In this document: piece after piece, positions 57,044 to 64,000 of the stretch
Position numbering within the stretch: the stretch's first letter is position 1
How the letters are laid out: every line of letters begins with the position of its first letter
Assembly (NCBI RefSeq): GCF_009617895.1
Contig: NZ_BLAW01000001.1
Coordinates: 425,001 to 489,000, forward strand
DNA from: Prolixibacter sp. SD074
GTDB taxonomy: Bacteria > Bacteroidota > Bacteroidia > Bacteroidales > Prolixibacteraceae
Length of the DNA: 64,000 nt
Direction of reading: 5' to 3'
The notes under the pieces: generated by a model
Databases searched by the model: none
What the model was told of the DNA's origin: nothing
The model's input: only the letters and a program-made list of their open reading frames with translations
Position numbers and translations under genes: made by a program

Positions 57044-57132
57044 ATATTTTAAATAATTATAAGGAAAATTGGGAAAAGGGATTGATTGAAAGTGGTAAGG
57101 ATTTATTGACAAAATTGAAAATAATTGAATAA
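57031..57132 (+). pseudogene. 33-codon gene remnant right of IS1595
   Basis: ATG in the IS end followed by PNSNILNNYKENWEKGLIESG and LLTKLKIIE, stop. The tail looks like the C-terminus of a cassette gene cut by the IS; it is followed by AAAGCCCAGCC and then GTTGCCG, as at the end of the Fic cassette. Confidence 0.35.
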
Positions 57133-57141
57133 AGCCCAGCC

Positions 57142-57148
57142 GTTGCCG
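57142..57148 (+). other. R' box at the start of the Fic cassette
   Basis: GTTGCCG, the complement of CGGCAAC at 58390-58396. The remainder of the preceding attC-like site is missing: AAAGCCCAGCC runs straight into the box. Confidence 0.65.
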
Positions 57149-57266
57149 GCAAGGCTAATGACCCCGGATGCGGAGAAAAACGCCTTTAAATAACGCAAAC
57201 AATGCGGAGAAAGTTTCAAAATGCAGAGAAAACCCACTATATTTACCGTAAAATTTGCGGAATAAA

Positions 57267-58373
57267 ATGAAGGTTTACATTTACGAAAACGAATTTTGGC
57301 CGAACTTTACTTGGAATGACCAAGAACTAATAGAGTTACTTGGAAAGGTGAGAAACCTGCAAGGAAGGATTGTTGGCAAGATGGAATCTTTAGGATTTAA
57401 TCTAAAACAACAAGCTGAATTAGAAACATTAAAAACTGAAATATTACGTTCATCTGAAATCGAAGGAGAAATACTAAACCCGGAACAGGTTCGCTCATCA
57501 ATTGCTCGCAAATTGGGTATGGACATTTCCGGATTAATACCATCAGACAGAAATGTTGAAGGTATCGTAGACATGATGCTTGATGCTACGCAGAATTTTA
57601 GCCAACCTTTGACAAAGGAAAGAGTTTTTGATTGGCACTATGCGTTATTTCCAACAGGGAGAAGTGGAATGTATAAAGTCATCGTCGGTAATTGGCGTAA
57701 TGATTCTACGGGTCCCATGCAAGTGATTTCCGGGCCAATGGGAAAAGAAAAAGTTCATTTTCAAGCCCCGGCTGCAACACTAATAGATGAAGAAATGAAT
57801 TCTTTTCTTGATTGGTTCAATAATTATGAAAAAATTGATTTAGTATTGAAAGCAGGAATTGCTCATTTATGGTTTGTCACAATCCATCCATTTGAAGACG
57901 GAAATGGAAGAATTGCCAGAACAATAAGTGATATGCTATTAGCACGGGCAGATGGAATATCACAGCGGTTTTACAGTATGTCTGCCCAAATTAGACAAGA
58001 AAGAAAGGAATATTATGAAATTCTTGAAAAAACCCAAAAAGGAGATTTAAATATAACAAAATGGCTCACCTGGTTCTTAAATTGTTTACTAAATGCTCTA
58101 AATGAATCTAATATAATTTTAGAAAAAGTAATTAACAAACACAATTTCTGGATAGAAAATGCATTAAAAATCCAAAATGGAAGGCAAAAATTAATGCTTA
58201 ACAAAATTCTGGATGGAGATTTTTTTGGGAAATTAACTTCATCTAAATGGGCAAAAATAACAAAATGTTCACCAGATACTGCATTAAGAGATATACAAGA
58301 CTTGATTGATAAAGGGATTCTCAAAAAAGCAGAAGAAGGAGGAAGAAGTACAAATTACGAATTAATTGAATAA
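57267..58373 (+). CDS. Fic-family AMP transferase
   Basis: Transfers AMP (or a related moiety) from nucleotide to a target protein hydroxyl. 368 residues from ATG 57267; a TTG four codons upstream is less likely. Active-site motif HPFEDGNGRIAR at 207-218, and an N-terminal inhibitory-helix motif SSEIEG at 62-67 (class II, self-inhibited), so no separate antitoxin is needed. The C-terminal 80 residues (WAKITKCSPDTALRDIQDLIDKGIL) form a winged helix, typical of this long bacterial subfamily. Single gene of its cassette. Confidence 0.92.
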   Translation: MKVYIYENEFWPNFTWNDQELIELLGKVRNLQGRIVGKMESLGFNLKQQAELETLKTEILRSSEIEGEILNPEQVRSSIARKLGMDISGLIPSDRNVEGIVDMMLDATQNFSQPLTKERVFDWHYALFPTGRSGMYKVIVGNWRNDSTGPMQVISGPMGKEKVHFQAPAATLIDEEMNSFLDWFNNYEKIDLVLKAGIAHLWFVTIHPFEDGNGRIARTISDMLLARADGISQRFYSMSAQIRQERKEYYEILEKTQKGDLNITKWLTWFLNCLLNALNESNIILEKVINKHNFWIENALKIQNGRQKLMLNKILDGDFFGKLTSSKWAKITKCSPDTALRDIQDLIDKGILKKAEEGGRSTNYELIE

Positions 58374-58389
58374 AGAATTAAAGCCCAGC

Positions 58390-58530
58390 CGGCAACATAG
58401 CTGTAATACGCCAGCCGGGGCTCCACAGTATATTGAGGGTTTCGTTTTACCCCCTTTAATGCGTTCAAGCTGATAAAATCACAACTGGTCTGAAAGCCAC
58501 GCCCAGGCGCATATAGCCAGGACGTTATGC
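58390..58530 (+). other. attC-like site (attC12, intact)
   Basis: CGGCAAC, arms ATAGCTGTAATACGCC / GGCGCATATAGCC, GAC-GTTATGC (58524-58530). 141 bp; arms less perfect than in the others. The next cassette starts at 58525. Confidence 0.8.
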
Positions 58531-58593
58531 TTCATGCTGGGAGAGTTCCCTGCAATCAATTAAACAGAATTTTATCATCAGAATCAAAAAGTG

Positions 58594-58601
58594 TACATTT
58601 G
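58594..58601 (+). promoter_or_regulatory. putative -7 element
   Basis: TACATTTG, 13 bp before the ATG at 58615; -33 box weak (TTTA at the right distance). Confidence 0.4.
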
Positions 58602-58614
58602 GAATAATTTGATT

Positions 58615-58800
58615 ATGAGTAAAGTAAGTAAAATAAGTAAAGTAAGTACAATAAGTACAATTGATATAAAAAATGCAATAATCTCAATTACGAAAATTGA
58701 GGAAGAGGATTACATCTGTTTGACTGATATGGCAAAGGCAAAGGAAGGAGATAATAGAGCAGCAAATTCCGAAAACATCCGGACGGCCATTCTGGTATAA
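58615..58800 (+). pseudogene. KilA-N-type gene truncated by an IS21 remnant
   Basis: 62 codons from MSKVSKISK. The segment KIEEEDYICLTDMAKAKEG is the start of a KilA-N DNA-binding domain of phage and mobile-element regulators; the frame then runs into IS21 sequence and stops. The N-terminus is built of short SKVSK/STIS repeats encoded by an AGTAA-rich run. Non-functional remainder of a cassette. Confidence 0.6.
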
Positions 58801-58955
58801 TCCGGACACTAAATTAGGCCTGTTTATCTTGCTTTTTCAAATAAAGGAAAAGCGATGAAGCAAATAGACATGAAAAAAGTAAGTGAATTATTGCAATTAG
58901 TTATTTCGCAAGGGCAAAGCTCCCGACAGGCTGGCAAGATAATTGGCATCATCAA
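58801..58955 (+). mobile_element. IS21-family left-end remnant
   Basis: Begins TCCGGACACTAAATTAGG and contains the first 34 codons of an istA-like gene from ATG 58855 (MKQIDMKKVSELLQLVISQG, then SSRQAGKIIGI, a helix-turn-helix). Broken off where IS91 copy I begins. Confidence 0.65.
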
Positions 58956-59559
58956 GTAATGCCCAGGTGGGTACCTTTTCCTCCCGCGCCTTCAAAAAGA
59001 TAATGCTGTGGCTTGTACTTTTTGTAATAATCCCTTAAAACAGAAAGTAAAACCGGCGATAGCGGCACTTTACGTTGTTTCAGCCCTTTGCCTTCCTGGA
59101 TGTTGACCTGCATCCGCTTACTGTCAATGTCGGTAAGTTTGATGTTTACACTCTCTGATACCCTGGCCCCGGTGGAATAAATGAGCATGATGATAGCGCG
59201 GTGCTTGAAGTTGTCAATAGCCCCAAGTACATCGCTCACTTCGTCTTTTGATAAAACCAGCGGGAGTGTTTTGGCAACCTTTGGCGTTGGAAGGTATTCT
59301 TTTGCCCACTCTTTATGGTAAATATTTGTAAAGAGGAACCGAAGGGCGTAGTAGCCCATTTTTACACTGCCCGGCTTGTGGTTCCCGTCGGTGGGCATAC
59401 TTTGAAAATAGGCCCTGAGTTCTTCTACTCCCGTGTGTTCCGGGTCTTTTTTGCAAAAGTTACTGTAATCGGCAATGTGCCACCAGTAACTTTTACGGGT
59501 CCTTTCACTTAGATTGCGTAAAACCGCTTCCTGTTCAAATCTTTTTTTAAATTTGTCAT
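58952..59559 (-). pseudogene. tyrosine recombinase fragment, copy I
   Basis: The first half of the recombinase (to THLGIT); lacks HTFRHCF and the catalytic Tyr. Out-of-frame ATG at 59559. Confidence 0.88.
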
Positions 59560-59649
59560 AATACGTTATTTTAAATGATTAAATGCCTCAAAGATACTGG
59601 TTTTCGGTGGCCTGTAAAACCACCGAACGCCAGTGAGGTTAAGTTCAAC
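58956..59649 (-). mobile_element. IS91-family element, copy I (terIS half only)
   Basis: 694 bp carrying the N-terminal part of the tyrosine recombinase and the terIS end GTTCAAC (59643-59649). The recombinase fragment retains the seven-adenine run. The transposase half is gone. Confidence 0.9.
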
Positions 59650-59775
59650 AAATTGCAAATTGCATTGCGGGGTTCGTGCGGTGCGTTGTCTCCGCTCCTT
59701 TCTTGACCGTCATGTCCTACCGGACACTGACGCTCTTCGAAATCCGCAACGACAACTTGCAAGTGACCGTTGTGC
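59643..59775 (+). other. attC-like site (attC13, R'' supplied by IS copy I)
   Basis: GTTCAAC, arms TTGCAAATTGCATTGCGG / CCGCAACGACAACTTGCAA, GACC-GTTGTGC. Related in the centre to attC3 and attC5. The last cassette starts at 59770. Confidence 0.83.
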
Positions 59776-59826
59776 CTAATTGCAAGAAACATCCTACACG
59801 ATGATAAACGATTAAAATTTAATGAC

Positions 59827-60120
59827 ATGAAAAACTTAAAATTCAAAAAATCTCGATTGATTCCAAACTTGACTGACAATGAGAATAAGAAATTATTTCG
59901 TGCGATGAATATTGCCTTGATAATTGGAGGACTAAGCCTTATCCTGACATTTCTCTATCTGATTGTAAATTTGGATAAAGCAGATAGATTGGTTATATTT
60001 TGTCTGCCAGGATTTGTACTTGGATTGGTTCTAATGATTCTTTATGCGATTGGACACCAAAAACTGACTAAGGCTAAAAAACAACGGAGATTTGAGAAAT
60101 CAATTTCTTTTGGACAATAG
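59827..60120 (+). CDS. small two-helix membrane protein
   Basis: 97 residues from ATG 59827 (MKNLKFKKSR); an in-frame ATG at 59770 lies in the attC box and is unlikely. Basic N-terminus, then two membrane helices (about 29-51 and 57-80, MNIALIIGGLSLILTFLYLIV and LPGFVLGLVLMILYAIG) and a basic tail. No family recognised. Confidence 0.6.
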   Translation: MKNLKFKKSRLIPNLTDNENKKLFRAMNIALIIGGLSLILTFLYLIVNLDKADRLVIFCLPGFVLGLVLMILYAIGHQKLTKAKKQRRFEKSISFGQ

Positions 60121-60124
60121 TCAT

Positions 60125-60132
60125 TATATTTG
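60125..60132 (+). promoter_or_regulatory. putative -7 element of the ParE-type operon
   Basis: TATATTTG, 22 bp before the antitoxin start; -33 spacing not ideal. Confidence 0.4.
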
Positions 60133-60154
60133 TATAAAATTAAAAGTGTAAGAT

Positions 60155-60337
60155 ATGTTGACTAAAAATACTGTAAGGCAATCGATTGACAATCTTCCTG
60201 ATTCATTTACAATTGATGAGCTTATTGAACAATTAATATTTATAGAAAAAGTTGAAGAAGGCATTAAACAATCGGATGAAGGTAAAACTGTTTCAAACGA
60301 TGATGTAAAAAATATGATTGAGAAATGGTCAAGTTAG
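60155..60337 (+). CDS. antitoxin of a ParE/RelE-type pair
   Basis: 60 residues, acidic. Resembles short Bacteroidota antitoxins: SIDNLPDSFTIDELIEQLIFIEKVEEGI, then QSDEGKTVSNDDVKNMIEKW. No HTH, so DNA binding is doubtful. Overlaps the toxin gene by 13 bp. Confidence 0.8.
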   Translation: MLTKNTVRQSIDNLPDSFTIDELIEQLIFIEKVEEGIKQSDEGKTVSNDDVKNMIEKWSS

Positions 60338-60624
60338 TTTGGACTGAACTATCAACAGATGATTTAAAAGAAATCTTTGATTACATAGCAAAGGATTCTG
60401 TTCGATATGCGTCAATCACAGTAAATAAAATCTACAATCGAGCACAAGATATTATTGACAATCCTTACGTTGGACGGGTAGTTCCAGAGATAAATATGAA
60501 ATTCATCAGAGAAGTGATTTCAGGAAATTATCGGATTGTGTACAAAATAATTAATGAATTTCAAGTTGATATTTTACGAGTTTATCATTCAGCAAGATTA
60601 TTAAAAGCTGACAGATTGGAATAA
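60325..60624 (+). CDS. ParE-type toxin
   Basis: 99 residues of the ParE/RelE superfamily: WTELSTDDLKEIFDYIAKDS at the N-terminus, NPYVGRVVPE in the middle and REVISGNYRIVYKI followed by ILRVYHSARLL. ParE members inhibit gyrase; RelE-like ones cleave mRNA, and the sequence favours ParE. Cassette ends at GGCAAAC (60633-60639). Confidence 0.88.
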   Translation: MVKLVWTELSTDDLKEIFDYIAKDSVRYASITVNKIYNRAQDIIDNPYVGRVVPEINMKFIREVISGNYRIVYKIINEFQVDILRVYHSARLLKADRLE

Positions 60625-60639
60625 GCAACATAGGCAAAC

Positions 60640-61118
60640 AAATTAGGAATTAAGGCACAGTTGGGCCCTGAAAAAAGGCAGTAGGTTTGCATACTTACTG
60701 CCTTTTTTCAGGGCAACTGCGCTCAAAATGCACGCCCAATTGTGTTTTAATTCGTGTTGGGCTTAACCGTTGCTGTTCAAAGCTATACCCTATGGGGATT
60801 GAATGGTTTTCCTGCATCCTTTCCGTTGTTTTTCTGCTGCCGGTTGTGCTATTTTACCTGTTTTAGTGCTGGGACCCGGATATTGGGCACGTTTTTCGTT
60901 TTCCTCCGGACATACTTTTCCTGTTCAGCCAAAAACCAAAAGTTTTTAGCCGGTAAACCGGTTGTGCAATTTTTCAAAGAACGATTTCAGGGTAGGCACT
61001 ATCCGGGTTTCCACGGAACATCTTTCACCAAACCGGCAAAACGCAACCTCCCTTTTTTGCATACCGGGCAGTTAGGCTGCCGGAAGTTTTGGATACATTC
61101 CAGGATTTTAGTCCACAT
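60640..61118 (-). mobile_element. IS91-family element, copy K (oriIS fragment)
   Basis: About 480 bp, starting AAATTAGGAATTAAGG after GGCAAAC, ending within the transposase C-terminus (at GTCCACA), where chromosomal coding sequence begins. More diverged than A-F. Confidence 0.88.
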
Positions 61119-61738
61119 TAAGCGATGATATCGGCGATTTTACCGCATTTGATTCAACTATGACACCCGATTATGTAACAACGGTTCAGGGAGCTGTTGG
61201 CCGGGTGAAGGAAATCAAGCCGGACGCCGTTATCATCGACGAGATGAGTGAATGGACACAGAAGGTGGATGCTGCCATGAAAAAGTGCAGCGATGCCTAC
61301 AATAACGTGGCCTATTTTATTCGAAAGGCTTACAATGGTAACACGGCTGTTCAGAACCAGTTTGGTTTGAACGACTATATGAAAGTCCGCGACAGTCAGG
61401 CTAAAATGGTGTTGTTCATGGAAACGCTGGGCGACATGGGCACAGCGCATCACGACGAGTTGGTGGCCGCAGGATGCGGCGAAAGTGTGCTTACTTCCAT
61501 TCCTGAAGTAGCCACCGAACTGCGCGAGGCCAATATCAACCAGGAGAAGTACAAAAAGGAGCGGGGCGTATTGACCCAGGAACGGGTACAACGCCTGAAC
61601 GAGGTGTACCAGTTGCTGGTTCCCCTCAGCGAAGCCGCGCAAATCATCTATCGTGACGATCCGGCACGCCTGAACAAGTATACCCTGACCAGCGCAAAAC
61701 CGGCAGGCGGCGCGGGCAGTTCGACTGACGACCTTTAA
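61119..61738 (+). pseudogene. helical protein gene truncated at its 5' end by IS91 copy K
   Basis: The frame is open to the IS junction (LSDDIGDFTAFDST before the first ATG at 61160), so the original N-terminus is lost. Remaining 205 residues: charged, helical, with coiled-coil-like stretches (KVDAAMKKCSDAYNNVAYFI; EVATELREANINQEKYKKE) and a Gly/Ala/Ser-rich tail. GC content and codon use match the core genes, so this marks the right edge of the island. Resembles in type the protein at 4720-5376. Confidence 0.75.
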
Positions 61739-62029
61739 ACTTTCATTCTCCGCCGGCCTGGTACCACTGGCGGGGAATTGAAAAATACAAAGGCCTCATT
61801 TGTGAAACAACATTTTATTGATAAATTAGAAACTCCTAACGCTTGGTTTTTTACCTAAACATAATTTGGCATACTTTTTTTGCCGGAAAATACGTTTAGT
61901 AATGAAACTAACTGAACCATTTACATGAAATCAGTGTGCATTTTTTTTAAGACGGAGAAAATTTGTTGGACGGATGGGAGAGACAAACAGTTTCCGCAAA
62001 AAAGAAGTAGTCGAAAGGACCTTTATAGC
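61739..62029. other. intergenic region upstream of the tracrRNA
   Basis: Contains an imperfect GC-rich hairpin right after the stop (CCGCC...GGCGG) and AT-rich sequence. No credible gene. No CRISPR repeat array inside the window. Confidence 0.5.
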
Positions 62030-62140
62030 ATATCTATAAAAACAACGAACCTCAACATTACTGTTGAGGCTCTAAATTTTTTCCTTCGGCATATAGCCTT
62101 ATTGTGATTTGATGCAGTTCAAATGTAATAAATATTCTAA
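62030..62140 (-). ncRNA. tracrRNA of the type II CRISPR system
   Basis: Read on the minus strand: an anti-repeat-like segment ATTTGAACTGCATCAAATCACA (62124-62103, split as ATTTGAACTGC and ATCAAATCACA), a nexus AATAAGGCTATATGCCG, a linker, a terminator stem CCTCAACA / TGTTGAGG (62069-62050) and a T run (TTGTTTTTAT). AATAAGGC followed by a small GGC..GCC hairpin is a hallmark of type II tracrRNAs. Divergent from cas9. Exact ends are estimates. Confidence 0.75.
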
Positions 62141-62151
62141 GAAATACAACT

Positions 62152-64000
62152 ATGACAAAAGTAAAACTTGGTTTAGATATTGGTACCAACAGCATCGGAT
62201 GGGCTGTTTTGGAAAAAGAAGATAGACTCCATCACTTTCTTAAAAAGCAGGTGGAAAATGGAAATGATATTCCAACAAAAGGAAGTTATATTTTCCCAAA
62301 GGGAGTTGATGGACAGGAAAAGTCAAAAGCAGCAACAAGGCGTGGCTTTCGAAGTGCCAGGCGACGTATTGACAGAACAAGACGAAGAAAAGTAACCACC
62401 TTGCAAGTCTTGTCAGATTATGGATTATGTCCAAAATTGTCGAAAGAAGAAATAAGCAATTGGCGATATAAGAAAAACTACCCGTGCAACAATGTTGAAT
62501 TCATCAAATGGCAACGTACTGGCACCAAAGGTGGTGATATAGAAACTGAAAAATATAAGCAGCCGTATTACCTCCGTTATTTGGCAGCTACAAAAGAGGG
62601 ATTGATGGATTCTCAAATTGGGCGCTTCCAATTAGGGCGTGCATTTTACCATTTAGCCCAGCGCAGGGGATACCTTTCGCAAGAGGAGGAACAGGCTGAT
62701 GATGCGATTGAACAATTCAAAATTGCCATTAGCAAATTACTGGAAGAACATACAAACGCTCCATCTTTTTCTGAACCGTTTGAAGCCGTCGCTGAAATGT
62801 ACAAAAATGATAAAAAGGCCAAATCATTGGCTGCTAAAATCAGACGGCAACTAAAGAAAGAATCCTCTTTTCCCATAATAATTGAGTTTATTGAGAAGGA
62901 GTTTAATAAAAAGGAGAACCTAGGGAAAGTGGCAACTGAAATCAATGAGTTGTCACAGCAGATTGCAAATAGTGGACAACCAACGTTAGGTTGCTATTTC
63001 TACTCTATCTATGGATGGAAGCATGATGATGGAACGACTCAACGAATTAGGGGGAAATACATCGATCGGGAAAAACATTATTTGCACGAGTTTAATTATA
63101 TCTGCGACAAACAAAAGATTGATGCAGAATTAAGAGAAAAACTTCGATTCGCCATTTTTTACCAACGTCCGCTGAAGAGTCAAAAAGATTTAGTTGCAAA
63201 ATGTCCTCTGGAACCAGAGCGGAAACGAATTGCAATTTCTCATCCCCTGTTTGAAGAGTTCCGAAAATGGGAATCGATTAACCGGATTAAAATAAAGACC
63301 GATTCAGATGAAAGACTTAGACCACTAAATAAAGAAGAAAAGAAGTCAATTGTCAGTCAATTTGACTATGTGAAGGATGTGGAATTTGAGAAGTTAGCAG
63401 AACGGTTATGTGGTGAAAAGGATTATCGGTATATAAGAGACAAAGAGAAATTGACTGCCGAAGTTGAATTCAATTTTCCAATGACAACCACTTTCCCAGG
63501 ATGTCCAACCATTGCTAAAATTAAAAAGGTCTTAGGAAAGGATGAGAAAGGAAAATATTATTACAGCACGTTGCCGTTGCTCAATACAGGGTATAAGGAT
63601 GAAAAGAACAAAAAGCAAATCAGCATTGAAGACATTTGGCATTGTTTGTTTACCGATTCTTTTGGAGAGAAAACCAAGCAACAAGCCAGAATGGAATTTG
63701 CAGAAAAGCATTTAAACTGGGTTGATGCTGAAGCTTTCGCGAAAATTAAATTGGTGAAAGGCTATGGGAGTCTGAGTAAATCAGCCATCAAAAAGATTCT
63801 GCCTTATTTAAAGGAAGGAATGTTGTATTCTCATGCAGTTTTTACAGCCAATATTGAAAAAGTACTTGGTCGGAAAACCTCTCCAATGGAGACTGAAGAA
63901 ATTACCGATTGCATTAAAGAAGCAATGGTAAAACATGCGTTTGAAAAAAGGGTGAATGCCGTTGTTAACAACTATATTGATAAATATAAAAGTGAAGAAG
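62152..64000 (+). CDS. cas9: CRISPR-associated endonuclease Cas9, 5' part
   Basis: RNA-guided double-strand DNA nuclease. The frame is open from ATG 62152 to the end of the window (616 codons) without a stop. RuvC-I motif LGLDIGTNSIGWA at residues 6-18 (catalytic Asp9); arginine-rich bridge helix RRGFRSARRRIDRTRRRK at about 65-82; the rest is the REC lobe. The spacing suggests a long Bacteroidota type II-C protein. HNH, RuvC-II/III and PAM-interacting parts, and cas1/cas2, lie beyond the window. Confidence 0.96.
   Translation, partial: MTKVKLGLDIGTNSIGWAVLEKEDRLHHFLKKQVENGNDIPTKGSYIFPKGVDGQEKSKAATRRGFRSARRRIDRTRRRKVTTLQVLSDYGLCPKLSKEEISNWRYKKNYPCNNVEFIKWQRTGTKGGDIETEKYKQPYYLRYLAATKEGLMDSQIGRFQLGRAFYHLAQRRGYLSQEEEQADDAIEQFKIAISKLLEEHTNAPSFSEPFEAVAEMYKNDKKAKSLAAKIRRQLKKESSFPIIIEFIEKEFNKKENLGKVATEINELSQQIANSGQPTLGCYFYSIYGWKHDDGTTQRIRGKYIDREKHYLHEFNYICDKQKIDAELREKLRFAIFYQRPLKSQKDLVAKCPLEPERKRIAISHPLFEEFRKWESINRIKIKTDSDERLRPLNKEEKKSIVSQFDYVKDVEFEKLAERLCGEKDYRYIRDKEKLTAEVEFNFPMTTTFPGCPTIAKIKKVLGKDEKGKYYYSTLPLLNTGYKDEKNKKQISIEDIWHCLFTDSFGEKTKQQARMEFAEKHLNWVDAEAFAKIKLVKGYGSLSKSAIKKILPYLKEGMLYSHAVFTANIEKVLGRKTSPMETEEITDCIKEAMVKHAFEKRVNAVVNNYIDKYKSEE

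Noticed and set aside
61154-61642. 162-codon minus-strand ORF opposite the truncated helical gene
   Set aside because: Shadow of the plus-strand gene, which has core-like codon use and remains open up to the IS junction.
62180-62395. Small ORF at the start of cas9
   Set aside because: Out of frame with the continuous Cas9 frame from 62152, which carries the RuvC-I and bridge-helix motifs.

Overview
The window reads as chromosomal DNA of a Bacteroidota (probably Marinilabiliales-like, not resolvable to species). Support: TAnnTTTG-type -7 promoter elements, futalosine-pathway menaquinone genes, a long type II-C-like Cas9, and mobile elements typical of the phylum. Bases 1-5400 are ordinary core genome: the 3' end of araD, fabD, folE, the mqnB-mqnD pair and one coiled-coil protein of unknown function.

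From about 6.05 to 61.1 kb lies a large accessory island that I read as an integron-like cassette array. A tyrosine recombinase (6051-7211) points into the array and is followed by a candidate attI with two direct repeats. Cassettes are separated by attC-like sites: an NNNNAAC box, a long imperfect palindrome of about 115-180 bp, then a GTTNNNN box. The decisive observation is that the GTTNNNN at the start of a cassette is the exact reverse complement of the NNNNAAC at its own end (TTAGCG/CGCTAAC, GTTAGGT/ACCTAAC, GTTAACG/CGTTAAC, GTTATGC/GCATAAC, GTTACAA/TTGTAAC, GTTGTGC/GCACAAC twice, GTTGGCG/CGCCAAC, GTTGCCG/CGGCAAC). This is what integron cassette excision and insertion between G and TT produces. 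The recombinase lacks the IntI-specific insertion and instead carries an extra N-terminal domain, so this may be a distinct integron-like system.

Cassette contents: (1) type III restriction-modification mod-res; (2) a five-gene block (membrane AraC regulator, DUF6448-like, hemerythrin, ZIP transporter, NDH-2); (3) no recognisable gene; (4) a PLD-type nuclease; (5) membrane protein, PD-(D/E)XK nuclease and an anchored helical protein; (6) HigBA-like toxin-antitoxin; (7) an unknown protein plus a PD-(D/E)XK protein split by an IS4-type element; (8) a small reverse-strand ORF; (9) a frameshifted gene; then, on an inverted block, a complete Wadjet operon (jetABCD) and a protein kinase; then Fic, a KilA-N remnant, and a ParE-type toxin-antitoxin cassette.

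Eleven copies or fragments of one IS91-family element (HUH transposase plus tyrosine recombinase, about 2509 bp; six full length, three in tandem) are inserted in the array. Every oriIS-side junction that is preserved abuts the AAC of an attC R'' box, or the GTTCAAC end of the neighbouring copy. The element's other end is itself GTTCAAC, which fits RYYYAAC, so the split attC regains a box. IS4, IS1380, IS1182, IS1595 and IS21 elements or remnants have further broken and partly inverted the array between about 44.8 and 58.9 kb.

At the right edge an IS91 fragment truncates a coiled-coil gene (61119-61738). Next come a convincing tracrRNA on the minus strand (about 62030-62140) and the first 616 codons of cas9, which runs off the window.
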